This document shows, one piece after another, positions 36,318 to 44,462 of a stretch of 54,577 nucleotides of DNA. Within the stretch, counting starts at the first letter, position 1; every line of letters begins with the position of its first letter. The notes beneath the pieces are model-generated. The model was not told the origin of the DNA. It did no database searches and saw only the letters and a list, made by a program, of their open reading frames with translations. The translations under genes were made by a program, and so were the position numbers. The DNA comes from WHSV01 sp050694055 (GTDB lineage Bacteria; Actinomycetota; CADDZG01; WHSQ01), in assembly GCA_050694055.1 (NCBI GenBank), contig JBOGWX010000094.1:1-54577 (forward strand), in the 5' to 3' direction.

Positions 36318-36925
36318 GCGGTGCGGCGCCCGATGATGACGCCGATGATGGCCAGTGCGAACCCGACCGCAACTCCCGCAAGAAACGACTTGGAGCCGGC
36401 TTCGGGGCCCGGAGGCTTGGTATAGATGCGACCAACCTCGGCGACGCGGTCGCCCGCCGTCGCGGTGACTTCGGCCGGGACCGGAGCGTCCGTCAGTGCT
36501 CCATCGATCGCGCCGAAGAAATCGCTGGACATCCGCTTCGAGGCGGCGCCGATCATGCGCTGGCCGACGCCTGCGATCGGACCGGCGACCCTTGCATCAG
36601 CCTCATAGGCAAGCACGGTCCCACCGCCGTCGGAGTCGGACAGCCGGCTGAGCGCCTCGATCTCGATGGACCCCGCGCCCCCGCGCGCCGAGCCTCGAAG
36701 CACGCAGGACTCGAAATCCTTCTTGTCGGTGACGCTGAAGGTCCCGTCGTAGGTGCCCTTGACGCTCCCCACGCCGACATCGGCTACCACCTTGTAGCGA
36801 TCCGGCCCGACGACCTCGAGACTCTTCGCTCCGGGCAGCGTCGCGGCCAGCAACTCCGGATCCTGCAGTGCTTTCCATATGCTCCGGCGGTCGGCTCGGA
36901 ATTCGTAGCGTCCCTCGATCTTCAA
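36314..36925 (-). CDS. CoxG-like SRPBCC protein with C-terminal membrane anchor
   Basis: 203 residues. Residues 1-150 are a CoxG/SRPBCC fold (RRSIWKALQDPELLAATLPGAKSLE, then GVGSVKGTYDGTF). A linker leads to a transmembrane helix at the C-terminus (SFLAGVAVGFALAIIGVIIGRR). In CO-oxidising bacteria CoxG anchors the dehydrogenase to the membrane; the same arrangement here suggests the hydroxylase is tethered to a membrane electron acceptor. It lies 16 bases downstream of the ligase gene. Confidence 0.9.
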   Translation of the reverse strand: MKIEGRYEFRADRRSIWKALQDPELLAATLPGAKSLEVVGPDRYKVVADVGVGSVKGTYDGTFSVTDKKDFESCVLRGSARGGAGSIEIEALSRLSDSDGGGTVLAYEADARVAGPIAGVGQRMIGAASKRMSSDFFGAIDGALTDAPVPAEVTATAGDRVAEVGRIYTKPPGPEAGSKSFLAGVAVGFALAIIGVIIGRRTA

Positions 36926-36941
36926 CCCTTCCCCCCGTCCC

Positions 36942-38495
36942 TCAAAGCCTCGGCTGCGTCCTGAGCGCGGCTCGCTGAATCTTTCCTACCGAAGTGCGCG
37001 GCAGGCCGTCCACGAACTCGATGGTGTCCGGGACCTTGAACTTCGCCAAGCGACCCGCGCACCACTCGATGAGCTCTTCCTCCGTCGCCCCTTTCTCATC
37101 GCCGAGGACGACGTAGACCTTGATCGCTTCATCACGCATCTCGTCTGGTACTCCGATCGCGGCCGACTCGTACACCGCCCAATGCGAGTTCACTACACCC
37201 TCAACCTCGCTCGCGGCAACGTTCTCGCCCGCACGCTTGATCATGTCGGTGGATCGATCGACGAAGTGAAGATATCCGTCCTCGTCCCTGCGCACGTTGT
37301 CACCCGTGTGCAACCAGCCGTCGACGATCGTTCGACGGGTCGCGGCCTCGTCGCCGAGATATCCGGCCATCAAGGTCGTGCCCGGCCGGCCCCGGACGAG
37401 CAACTCCCCCACCTCGCCGTTGGGTACGTCCTCGCCGCCGTCGTCGACGACTCTGATCTGCGCTCTATCGATCGGCCGTCCGATGCTCATGTTCCGCCGT
37501 TCCCCGTCGAGGGGATTGAGCGTGGGTGGAGCGATCGTCTCGGTCATTCCGTAGAGCTGGAGCAGCGGGCAGTCGAAACGTCGCTCGAAGTCGTCCAGTT
37601 GGGAAGGCGTCACGTTCTGAGAAAAAACAACCGTCCGCAGTTCGTTTCGGGCGTCGATGTCTCGCTCGGGTTGTGCCAGCAGCATACGGATCGGCGCGGC
37701 GAACAGGCTCGCCAGAGTCGCCGAGTGACGCGCCGCGACGTCGAGCCAGCGCGACGCACTGAAGCGTTGCATGACTATCACCGACGATCCGGTCGTCAGG
37801 GCCGGCATCGTGCAGTAGTACTGCGCGTTGGCGTGAAACAGCGGAAGGGTGATCAGCGTGCGGTCGTCGGGCACGACCCTCAGGTGGCGCGCCACGACGG
37901 TGCCCACATGCAGGTAGTTGGCATGCGTCACGACCACGCCCTTGGGTCTGCTCGTGGTGCCCGAGGTGTAGAGGACGGCCGCCGGGTCCGTGGGGGCCGG
38001 ACGCTCGACTAAGGGGCCCTCTCCGGCAAGCGCCAGCTCCTGCTCGAACGAGAGCACACCGTCCGGGGGTTCGGCGATGAGCGTTGACAGCACGACGCCT
38101 CGTCTACCGAGCGCGCGGCGTACCGTCTCGATCAGCGCGGGCTGCGTAATCGAGAGCTTGCAGGCGGCGTGGGTCACCACGTAGGCCAGCTCGTCGGAGG
38201 TCAGTAGCGGGTTGGTCGGCACGATCACGGCACCGAGCCGGACGGCACCGAACCAGGCGTCGAAGAACTCCGGAGAGTTCCACAGGTGCACGTGCACTAG
38301 ATCTCCGCGCCGCACGCCGAGTCGGTGAAGCGCGGCGGCGGCGGCTTTGGCTCGCTGCATCGTCTCCTCGTAGGAGCGGCGCTCGACTGCACCATCGAGA
38401 TCCTCGTACACCAAGAACGGCGAGGAGGGCTGCTCGTCGGCGCGGCGCGCCAGCAGGGTGACGAGGGTGCCGGCTCCCGTGGCGCGCGCGTGCAT
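36942..38495 (-). CDS. Acyl-CoA synthetase / adenylate-forming ligase
   Basis: 517 residues. ANL superfamily motifs: AVLYTSGTTSRPKGVVVTH (P-loop), LLQLYGMTETI (A5), GWLHTGDNVRRDEDGYLHFVDRSTDMIKRAGENVAASEVE (A7-A8) and the catalytic Lys in LPRTSVGKIQR (A10). It should activate a carboxylic acid to a CoA thioester; the closest look is CaiC-like or medium-chain ligases, but the acid is unknown. First gene of the 11-gene operon. Its ATG (38495-38493) overlaps an in-frame ATG of the divergent amidase, leaving almost no space for a promoter. Confidence 0.9.
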   Translation of the reverse strand: MHARATGAGTLVTLLARRADEQPSSPFLVYEDLDGAVERRSYEETMQRAKAAAAALHRLGVRRGDLVHVHLWNSPEFFDAWFGAVRLGAVIVPTNPLLTSDELAYVVTHAACKLSITQPALIETVRRALGRRGVVLSTLIAEPPDGVLSFEQELALAGEGPLVERPAPTDPAAVLYTSGTTSRPKGVVVTHANYLHVGTVVARHLRVVPDDRTLITLPLFHANAQYYCTMPALTTGSSVIVMQRFSASRWLDVAARHSATLASLFAAPIRMLLAQPERDIDARNELRTVVFSQNVTPSQLDDFERRFDCPLLQLYGMTETIAPPTLNPLDGERRNMSIGRPIDRAQIRVVDDGGEDVPNGEVGELLVRGRPGTTLMAGYLGDEAATRRTIVDGWLHTGDNVRRDEDGYLHFVDRSTDMIKRAGENVAASEVEGVVNSHWAVYESAAIGVPDEMRDEAIKVYVVLGDEKGATEEELIEWCAGRLAKFKVPDTIEFVDGLPRTSVGKIQRAALRTQPRL

Positions 38496-38514
38496 GCGGA
38501 TAGTCTCCTATCTC

Positions 38515-39858
38515 GTGACGAATCCCGCCGACCTCGAGATCGCACAAGCCGCCCGGGCGGTCGCGGATGGTGAGCTGTCCCCGCTCGAGCTAACGGCGGC
38601 GTGTCTCGAGAGGGCGAGCGAGATCGAGCCCGTCGTCCAGGCCTTCGTTGCGCTCGACGAGCGCGCGCGGGGCCAGGCTCGGCTGCTCACCGAAGAACTG
38701 ACCTCGTCCGGCCCCCGCGGCCCCCTGCACGGCATTCCGCTGTGCATCAAGGACCTCGTCGATGTCGACGGACTGCCGACGACCGCCTCGTCGCGCGTGC
38801 TCGAGGGAAACATCGCCACATCGGATGCTCCGGTGGTCGCCCGGCTGCGAAACGCGGGCGCGGTCATCATGGGCAAGACCAACACGCAGGAGTTCGCCTA
38901 CGGTGTCGTCTCCGCCCCGACTCGCAATCCCTGGGACCACGACCGCATCCCGGGAGGCTCCAGCGGGGGCACCGCGGCGGCCATCGCGGCCGGCATGTCG
39001 CTCGGCGGGGTCGGGACGGACACCGCGGGCTCGATCAGGATCCCGGCCTCGCTGTGCGGCATCAGCGGTCTCAAGCCGAGGCCGGGTCTGGTCCCGGTCG
39101 AAGGAATCATCCCCCTGGCACCGAGCCTCGACGCCTGCGGCCCCATGGCGCGCTCGGTCGCCGACCTCCGGCTCCTCCTCGGCGCCATGGCCGGCTCGGG
39201 CCACCGGCTGCCGGAGGCACGAGGCCTGCGCGTCGCAGTGCCGGGATCGCCGGACCTCGCCGGCGCGGGCCCGGTCGTCACCCAGACGGTCGACGACGCC
39301 GTCGCCGCACTCGTCGATGCGGGTCTGAGGCGCGTCGAGGTCGATCTGGTTGCGTTCGCCGAGTGGGACAGGCCGCGTTCGATACCCCTCATGCTCGAAG
39401 CGCTCGAGGTGCATAGCACGAGGGGTTGGTATCCGCAGCGCGCCGAGCGCTACTCGGAAGAGACGTTGGGCTCGCTGCGCTTCGCGGAACGACTCACTCC
39501 GGAGAGAATCGAGGCCGGCCGGTCCGCACTTCCCGCCCTCATCGAGAACCTCGAGGCGGTGTTCGAGAGGGCCGACGTTCTCGCCCTTCCGGTGACTCAG
39601 GTCACGGCCCCCACCGTGATCGAGGCCGGAGTGCGCGACGACGGTCACCGCACCCCGGTGGTGCGTGCGCTCACGCGCCTCTGCGGTCCCGTCAACGTTT
39701 GCCGGCTGGCCGCGGCCAGCGTCCCGTGCGGGTTCGACGGCCGGGGCCTCCCGATCGGACTGCAGCTGGTGGCCAGAGACGAGGCGACGCTGCTCGCCGT
39801 GGGGATGCTCTACCAGTCGGTCACCGGCTGGCATGACCGCCGCCCTCCCGCCGGTTGA
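38515..39858 (+). CDS. Amidase signature family hydrolase
   Basis: 447 residues if the GTG at 38515 is used (MTNPADLEIAQAARAV); ATG at 38494 is an alternative but overlaps the start of the divergent ligase. Neither has a clear ribosome-binding site, so a leaderless mRNA is possible. The Ser-cisSer-Lys triad is present: Lys in LCIKDLVDV, Ser in GGSSGGTAAAIAAG and the nucleophile in GTDTAGSIRIPASLCG (Ala where Gly is more common). It hydrolyses an amide to acid and ammonia. Divergence from the catabolic operon suggests shared regulation and possibly an upstream or downstream step. Confidence 0.9.
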   Translation: MTNPADLEIAQAARAVADGELSPLELTAACLERASEIEPVVQAFVALDERARGQARLLTEELTSSGPRGPLHGIPLCIKDLVDVDGLPTTASSRVLEGNIATSDAPVVARLRNAGAVIMGKTNTQEFAYGVVSAPTRNPWDHDRIPGGSSGGTAAAIAAGMSLGGVGTDTAGSIRIPASLCGISGLKPRPGLVPVEGIIPLAPSLDACGPMARSVADLRLLLGAMAGSGHRLPEARGLRVAVPGSPDLAGAGPVVTQTVDDAVAALVDAGLRRVEVDLVAFAEWDRPRSIPLMLEALEVHSTRGWYPQRAERYSEETLGSLRFAERLTPERIEAGRSALPALIENLEAVFERADVLALPVTQVTAPTVIEAGVRDDGHRTPVVRALTRLCGPVNVCRLAAASVPCGFDGRGLPIGLQLVARDEATLLAVGMLYQSVTGWHDRRPPAG

Positions 39859-39889
39859 TTCGAAACCCCGCAACGCAGGCTCGGCTCAC

Positions 39890-40573
39890 ATGACGAGAAT
39901 CGCCCTGACCCTCGCCCTCGCCGCCTACAACAACCTTGCCAACGCCTGGCCCCCCTTTAACCGGGCGGCCTACGTCCCGGCGAACCTGCTTCTGACGGCG
40001 GCGGTTGCCCTGGTCGCCTTCGGTCCTCTCGGACTGACCTTCGAGGAGGTCGTGGGCGAGCTCGCGGCCCTAGATGCCCTGCTCGGGGCCGCGCTCGGCG
40101 CGCTGCTCACCGCCCCGCTCTTCATCGCCTCGAGATGGCCCCGGTGGCGCGCGCGCATCGCCGACCAGCGCAGCGCGCACCTCTCCGGCGGCCGGCTGGT
40201 CTATCGATGCCTCGTGGGCGTTCCGATCGGTACCGCGCTCACCGAGGAGTGGGCCTTCCGAGGTGTCACTTTCGCCGCGTGGGCCCAGACCGAGAGCACC
40301 TTCGCCGCAGCCTTGATCTCGAGCGCCGCCTTCGGTCTCTGGCACATCGCGCCCGCCCGCCACGCTCTCCTCGCCAATCGTCCCCAATCCACGCGCGCCG
40401 CGCTGGTCCGCCATGTCTCTCTCACCGTGGTGGTGACCACCCTCGCCGGACTAGGCCTGGTGGCGCTGCGCATCGCCGACGCCGGGCTCCTTCTCCCTCT
40501 GGCGGTTCACGCGACCGTGAACTCGCTCGCCACCCTCGCCGCGGTGCGAGCCGGCAGGAAGATCGAGAGCTAG
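39890..40573 (+). CDS. CPBP-family intramembrane metalloprotease
   Basis: 227 residues from the ATG at 39890; the frame upstream overlaps the amidase and is unconserved. Multi-pass membrane protein with the CPBP/ABI motifs: EEWAFRG (EExxxR), FGLWHIAP (second motif His) and HATVNSL (third motif His/Asn). Such proteins resemble CAAX prenyl protease Rce1 or bacteriocin-immunity proteins. Target unknown. It ends within a CTAG shared with the stop of the convergent MgtC-like gene. Confidence 0.87.
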   Translation: MTRIALTLALAAYNNLANAWPPFNRAAYVPANLLLTAAVALVAFGPLGLTFEEVVGELAALDALLGAALGALLTAPLFIASRWPRWRARIADQRSAHLSGGRLVYRCLVGVPIGTALTEEWAFRGVTFAAWAQTESTFAAALISSAAFGLWHIAPARHALLANRPQSTRAALVRHVSLTVVVTTLAGLGLVALRIADAGLLLPLAVHATVNSLATLAAVRAGRKIES

Positions 40574-41292
40574 TGCGTCCAGTCCACGCTGGTCACGTCC
40601 TCGATGCGCCCGAGTGCGTCGGCGAGCTCCTCGATACTCAGTCCTTCGGGCAGTTCGAGGCTCGACACCATCTGACGGTCCTCACCGGGTTCGCCCACCG
40701 TCTTCATGCTGCGGATGTGCACCCGGTACCGATCGAACACGCGATGCACGTCACTCAGGTTGCCCGCGCGCTGCAGATCGAGCACGACCTTGAAGACGTT
40801 CTTTCGTAGGGACCTCAGAACCAGGCGCTCCATCGAACGCAGGAACAGCAACGACCCCAGGGCGATTCCCGTCGCCATCACCGCAGCCGCCCAGAAACCA
40901 AGCGCCACGGCCACGCCGATCGACGCGGTAACCCAGATGCTCGCCGCGGTGGTCAGGCCGCGGATGTTGATCCCCTGTCGCAGGATGGCCCCGGCACCGA
41001 GGAAGCCGATGCCGGTCACGACCTGCGCGGCGACCCGCGTGGGATCGAAGCGCACCACCCCGGCGTCCACGAAGGCGGCCGTTCCATAGGCCCCCGCCAT
41101 GGTGAAGAGCGTCGCGCCGAGCGTAACGAGGATGTGGGTGCGGAAGCCGGCGGGCTGATCGCTGTACTCGCGCTCGAAACCGATCAAGCCCCCGAGAAGC
41201 GCAGCGCCGAAGAGTCGCAGACCGAGCTCCCACCATTCGAGCGTTGGCACGTCCCTCCCGGTTGTGTCGTCGGACTTCCTCGGCTCCAGCAT
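40570..41292 (-). CDS. MgtC/SapB family membrane protein
   Basis: 240 residues from the ATG at 41292; other starts are possible and none has a good ribosome-binding site. The N-terminal half is the MgtC membrane domain: LLGGLIGFEREYSDQPAGFRTHILVTLGA, VVTGIGFLGAGAILRQGINIRGLTTAASIWVTASIG. The C-terminal half is a cytoplasmic ACT-like domain (VLDLQRAGNLSDVHRVF...EELADALGRIEDVTSVDW). MgtC proteins are tied to Mg limitation and survival in hosts or acid, with ATP synthase as a reported target in some species. Confidence 0.88.
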   Translation of the reverse strand: MLEPRKSDDTTGRDVPTLEWWELGLRLFGAALLGGLIGFEREYSDQPAGFRTHILVTLGATLFTMAGAYGTAAFVDAGVVRFDPTRVAAQVVTGIGFLGAGAILRQGINIRGLTTAASIWVTASIGVAVALGFWAAAVMATGIALGSLLFLRSMERLVLRSLRKNVFKVVLDLQRAGNLSDVHRVFDRYRVHIRSMKTVGEPGEDRQMVSSLELPEGLSIEELADALGRIEDVTSVDWTH

Positions 41293-41398
41293 ATGGGCCC
41301 GCCAGACGATCGCCCTAGAGTTCCAACTCCACCGGTGGCGGCCGGCGGCCCGACCATGAGGTCTTCTGCTAGAGGTCAATTGTCGCTAGAGTGAAAAC

Positions 41399-41512
41399 AT
41401 GTCCATTCAGTGTCCGGTCTGCAACCTCATTTTTCGGTTCGAGACCGAGCTCGAGCAGCACCTCCGGGACGAACACCCCGACTTCCGCCGCGACAAGGAA
41501 TACGAGCGCTAG
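41399..41512 (+). CDS. C2H2 zinc-finger microprotein (37 residues)
   Basis: A short frame from ATG to TAG. Cys5 and Cys8 (CPVC), 12 residues, then His21 and His26 (HLRDEH) give a classical Cx2C-x12-Hx4H finger; the tail is charged (DFRRDKEYER). Small single-finger proteins of this sort occur in actinobacteria, so I take it as a real gene despite its size. No ribosome-binding site is evident; TAGAGT lies just upstream (41387-41392) and could be a -10 box for a leaderless mRNA. Function unknown; nucleic-acid or protein binding is possible. Confidence 0.7.
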   Translation: MSIQCPVCNLIFRFETELEQHLRDEHPDFRRDKEYER

Positions 41513-41662
41513 CCGACGGGCTGCGTCGTCGAGAGGTCGCAGAGCCGGATCGTCTCGCTGCGGTGAGCCGCGGAGTGCCGAGCCCAGAAGAACCCGGGAC
41601 CGGCAATCCGGTCGGTCACGTCATCCGAACTAGAAGCGCGCAGACCCACCACCCCTGCGTGC

Positions 41663-41694
41663 AGAAAGGGCGGGCCTACGGGTCCGCCCTTTCT
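41663..41694. terminator. Hairpin terminator with UACG tetraloop
   Basis: 14-bp stem (one G-T pair) from AGAAAGGGCGGGCC at 41663-41676 and its complement at 41681-41694, closed by TACG flanked by C and G, the very stable C(UACG)G tetraloop. It lies downstream of both the zinc-finger gene (plus) and the DUF4395 gene (minus), so it can serve both strands. About 150 bases between 41513 and 41662 show nothing else. Confidence 0.85.
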
Positions 41695-41716
41695 CACTGC
41701 GGGCCGCCGCGTGCGC

Positions 41717-42418
41717 TCACGCGAGGCGGGCGAGGATGCTTCCGTCCGGCGCCACCTCGTAGGTCGTGGGCACGACCGCCACGTGGTAGCGGCGCGCCAG
41801 CTCGGGGTGGTTCGAGATGTCGACGGCCGCAATCACGCGTCCCTCGCCGGCGAGCCGCTCTTGCACCTCGTGGCAGCCTCCGCACAGGGGGTGGGTGAAG
41901 TGCACCACATCGGTGCCCGACGGAGCATCCAGGCCCTCGAGATCAAGTCGCTCGACGCTGCCGGGACGGATGCCGCGCGCCCTGGCGAGCAGCCTGTACA
42001 GCTCGCAGCCGACACAGAGTCCGGTGGCGGCCGCCAGTCCGGCGAGGGCGGCGACCAGCGCGATCAGCACCCATCCCAGCAGCGCCAGGCCGGCGAAATG
42101 AGCAAGGGTTGCGGCCGTGAGAAAGGCCACGCCCATGATGTTCGCGAAGCGAGGGGGACGGGCATCCTCGATCTCGCCCTCGCCGGTACGAGGCTGGACG
42201 ACCTCGAAGTAAAAAAGACAGGGTAGGCAGTAGCGACGCCCGAAGAAGAGCCCCACGGCGAGTTGCAGCCCCATGAGCGACGCCAGGGGCCACCAGCCGG
42301 TGACCAGCGCAGCGGCACACAGCAGCGTCACCGTCGCCTGATTGAAGCGGGGCGCCCGTGCGTCGATGACGCCGGTCTCGTCGTAGGGATGCGCGGTTCT
42401 GGGAGCGATGGTGGCCAT
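41717..42418 (-). CDS. DUF4395 membrane domain fused to a thioredoxin-like domain
   Basis: 233 residues. The N-terminal half has about four membrane helices with Cys pairs at their edges (RRYCLPCLFYF and GLCVGCELYRL), as in DUF4395. The C-terminal 85 residues are thioredoxin-like: FTHPLCGGCHEVQERL carries a CxxC redox pair and VVPTTYEV the cis-proline. The design resembles membrane thiol-electron transfer proteins. The ATG has AGAGG close upstream and an AT-rich stretch with TATAAAT at 42442-42436 (minus strand) that may be its -10 box. Confidence 0.82.
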   Translation of the reverse strand: MATIAPRTAHPYDETGVIDARAPRFNQATVTLLCAAALVTGWWPLASLMGLQLAVGLFFGRRYCLPCLFYFEVVQPRTGEGEIEDARPPRFANIMGVAFLTAATLAHFAGLALLGWVLIALVAALAGLAAATGLCVGCELYRLLARARGIRPGSVERLDLEGLDAPSGTDVVHFTHPLCGGCHEVQERLAGEGRVIAAVDISNHPELARRYHVAVVPTTYEVAPDGSILARLA

Positions 42419-42473
42419 GTCCTCTACTTCTTCTTATTTATACGAGAGAAAGATAGTAAATCATATGGCCGTC

Positions 42474-44069
42474 CTACTCGGTCAGCGACCGGGCGACCGC
42501 GAGGCTGGGACCGATCCCGATCTTCACGTCGTCTCCCGAGCAGGTGATCACGGCGTCCTGCGCGCCACCCTCGGCCACGAGGGCGGCACCGCCCGCAACG
42601 CTCTCCCGGTCGTCGTCGAAGGAGGCCGCGTACCAGCGGGTCACGGACTCGCAGAGCCCGTCCGAGCTGCGACGCTGCGCGAGCCCGACGCCGACGGCGC
42701 TCCGGCCACCGTCGGTCCACAGCTCGAACTCACCGCCGCCCCAGGCCCCCGCGCGCTCGAGCGGATCCGGCAGCGCTTTAGTCACGTCTCCGCCGGGCGC
42801 CCCGAACAGCCACTTCAGCTCCGCGGCGCCGAACGAGCCCGACAACGGGTTGCTCCAGCCTCCGCCGGGTTCACCGATCGGCTTCGTCGGGACCGGCTTG
42901 GCCTTGGAGTCGTAACGCTCCGGGAAGAGCACCTGGTCGGTCGAGGGAGGCGGCCGGTCGTAGGCCCTGTCGACCGCCGCCCAGCCCCCGTTGCTCTGGA
43001 TGGCGCAGACGAAGCCGAGCCCGTCGAGGTAGGGAAAGGTGAGTTGCTGCTGGATGAAGTGAGGCATCGCCTCGAGCTCGGCCTGGGATCGCTGCAGCCC
43101 GGGAGAGCCCGAGAGCATCGCTAGCTGGTCGCTGAGGCTGAGGTGGGCCAGCGACCAACGCTGCATCGTGAGCGTGGCGTCTCCTTCCACCACGGCCAGG
43201 GTTGCGAGGTCGGCGTCCGCCGTCTCGGGATCGGAGCGCTCGGACAACGGAAGTCCCAGCCTCTGATCCGCCAGGGCGTGCTCGAGCTCGTGCGCGAGCG
43301 TCACCTTCTCGAGGGGACCGATCTCGTCCCCCGACAACACGACGAGCTCCTCGGTGCTGGGGACGTAGAAACCGGAGACCTGACCCTCGAGCGCGCTCTT
43401 GCGCGTTTCGAAGAGGTCCGTGTCGCGCGGAATCGCGCCCAGCGCCGCGAGCACGCGCGCCTCGAGTGCTGCGTCTCTTCTCGAGTAGCCTTGGAGAAAG
43501 AGCTCACCCACCCGCTTCTCGAGCTGAGGCTTGCGGAGGAACTCGGCGTCGACCGGCTTCTCGAAGCGAAGCTCCCGCACCTTCTCGACCTGCTTCGAAA
43601 TCGTCGTGACCAGCTTGCGAGGTCCCTCGTCCTGGGAGCCGGAACCCTCGCCGAAGAGATCGCCGAGCCCGCCGCCGCTCCCGGAACCGAGGCACTCGAG
43701 GAGATCGGCGTTGGACCCTCCGAGCAGGTCCCCGCCCCCGCCGAAGTCGTCCAGCAGGTCGTCCGGTTCCCCTCCGACGCCAAGATCATCGAGCAGGTCG
43801 TCCAGTGGATTCTCGGGCTCCTCCTGTGCGCGCTCCTGCTCGTCGAGGCGGTCCTGCAGGTCGCCGGTCCGCTGCAATCCCACGAAGGCAAGCGCGCTCA
43901 CGGCGACGAGCGCCACCGCGAGAAGGGCGACCGCGAACTTGACGCCCCGGCTCCCGAGGTGTCGGCGCGGCTCGGGGGGTGGAGGTGGTGGAGGAGGCGG
44001 CACCGATCCGCTCGGCTGCCGCATCCAATACGGTGTTTGTCGCGGTTTTTCGCCCCGTTTTTCGCCCAT
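42474..44069 (-). CDS. Membrane-anchored metalloprotease with HExxH motif
   Basis: 531 residues. The cytoplasmic N-terminus has a run of ten prolines (residues 24-33), followed by one transmembrane helix (about 44-65). An acidic, Gly-rich, disordered-looking linker (about 70-150) contains repeated DDLL units. The extracellular peptidase-like domain has LAHELEHAL (His260, Glu261, His264) and a third zinc ligand probably Glu295 in VVEGDATL. This is a gluzincin-type zinc site. No known family name could be assigned. The enzyme may process cell-surface proteins. It stands just upstream of the DUF4395-thioredoxin gene (55 bases between). Confidence 0.75.
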   Translation of the reverse strand: MGEKRGEKPRQTPYWMRQPSGSVPPPPPPPPPEPRRHLGSRGVKFAVALLAVALVAVSALAFVGLQRTGDLQDRLDEQERAQEEPENPLDDLLDDLGVGGEPDDLLDDFGGGGDLLGGSNADLLECLGSGSGGGLGDLFGEGSGSQDEGPRKLVTTISKQVEKVRELRFEKPVDAEFLRKPQLEKRVGELFLQGYSRRDAALEARVLAALGAIPRDTDLFETRKSALEGQVSGFYVPSTEELVVLSGDEIGPLEKVTLAHELEHALADQRLGLPLSERSDPETADADLATLAVVEGDATLTMQRWSLAHLSLSDQLAMLSGSPGLQRSQAELEAMPHFIQQQLTFPYLDGLGFVCAIQSNGGWAAVDRAYDRPPPSTDQVLFPERYDSKAKPVPTKPIGEPGGGWSNPLSGSFGAAELKWLFGAPGGDVTKALPDPLERAGAWGGGEFELWTDGGRSAVGVGLAQRRSSDGLCESVTRWYAASFDDDRESVAGGAALVAEGGAQDAVITCSGDDVKIGIGPSLAVARSLTE

Positions 44070-44130
44070 TGTGTTCCAGGCTAACCGTGTTCCACGGGCT
44101 ATCCGTGACCCGGCTAAGGGTCGCGTAAGT

Positions 44131-44156
44131 GGGCCGATGGGTAGGGCCGATGGGTA
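44131..44156. repeat. 13-nt tandem repeat
   Basis: GGGCCGATGGGTA is repeated exactly at 44131-44143 and 44144-44156, followed by a degenerate third copy (GGGCCGGTGAGT). It lies between the start of the metalloprotease gene (44069) and the end of the DUF2277 gene (44177). Confidence 0.85.
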
Positions 44157-44176
44157 GGGCCGGTGAGTCGGGAGCG

Positions 44177-44395
44177 TCAGCCGGCTTTGCGTTGTCCCCG
44201 GATCACGAGGGAGTCGAGCAGCTTGCTGGACGATTCGGCGATCTCGTCGACGGCGGTGTTGAAGGCCGCCTCGTTGTGGCTCGCGGGTTGGCGAAAGTCA
44301 CTCACCTTACGAACGAACTGCAGCGCTGCGGCTCGAATCTCCTCGTCGCTTGCCGGCATGGCCCCGTCGCGGAGCGTCTTGATAGATCTGCACAT
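44177..44395 (-). CDS. DUF2277-family small protein
   Basis: 72 residues. MCRSIKTLRDGAMPASDEEIRAAALQFVRKVSDFRQPA...NEAAFNTAVDEIA matches DUF2277, a small conserved bacterial family beginning MCRxIK. A helical, DNA- or protein-binding role has not been shown to my knowledge. Divergent from the M14 carboxypeptidase gene. Confidence 0.88.
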   Translation of the reverse strand: MCRSIKTLRDGAMPASDEEIRAAALQFVRKVSDFRQPASHNEAAFNTAVDEIAESSSKLLDSLVIRGQRKAG

Positions 44396-44462
44396 GGACC
44401 CAGCGTAATGCCTGACCGGCGGACGTGGATAGATTGGTCCGTCGGCCGACCATGGGGGTGTC

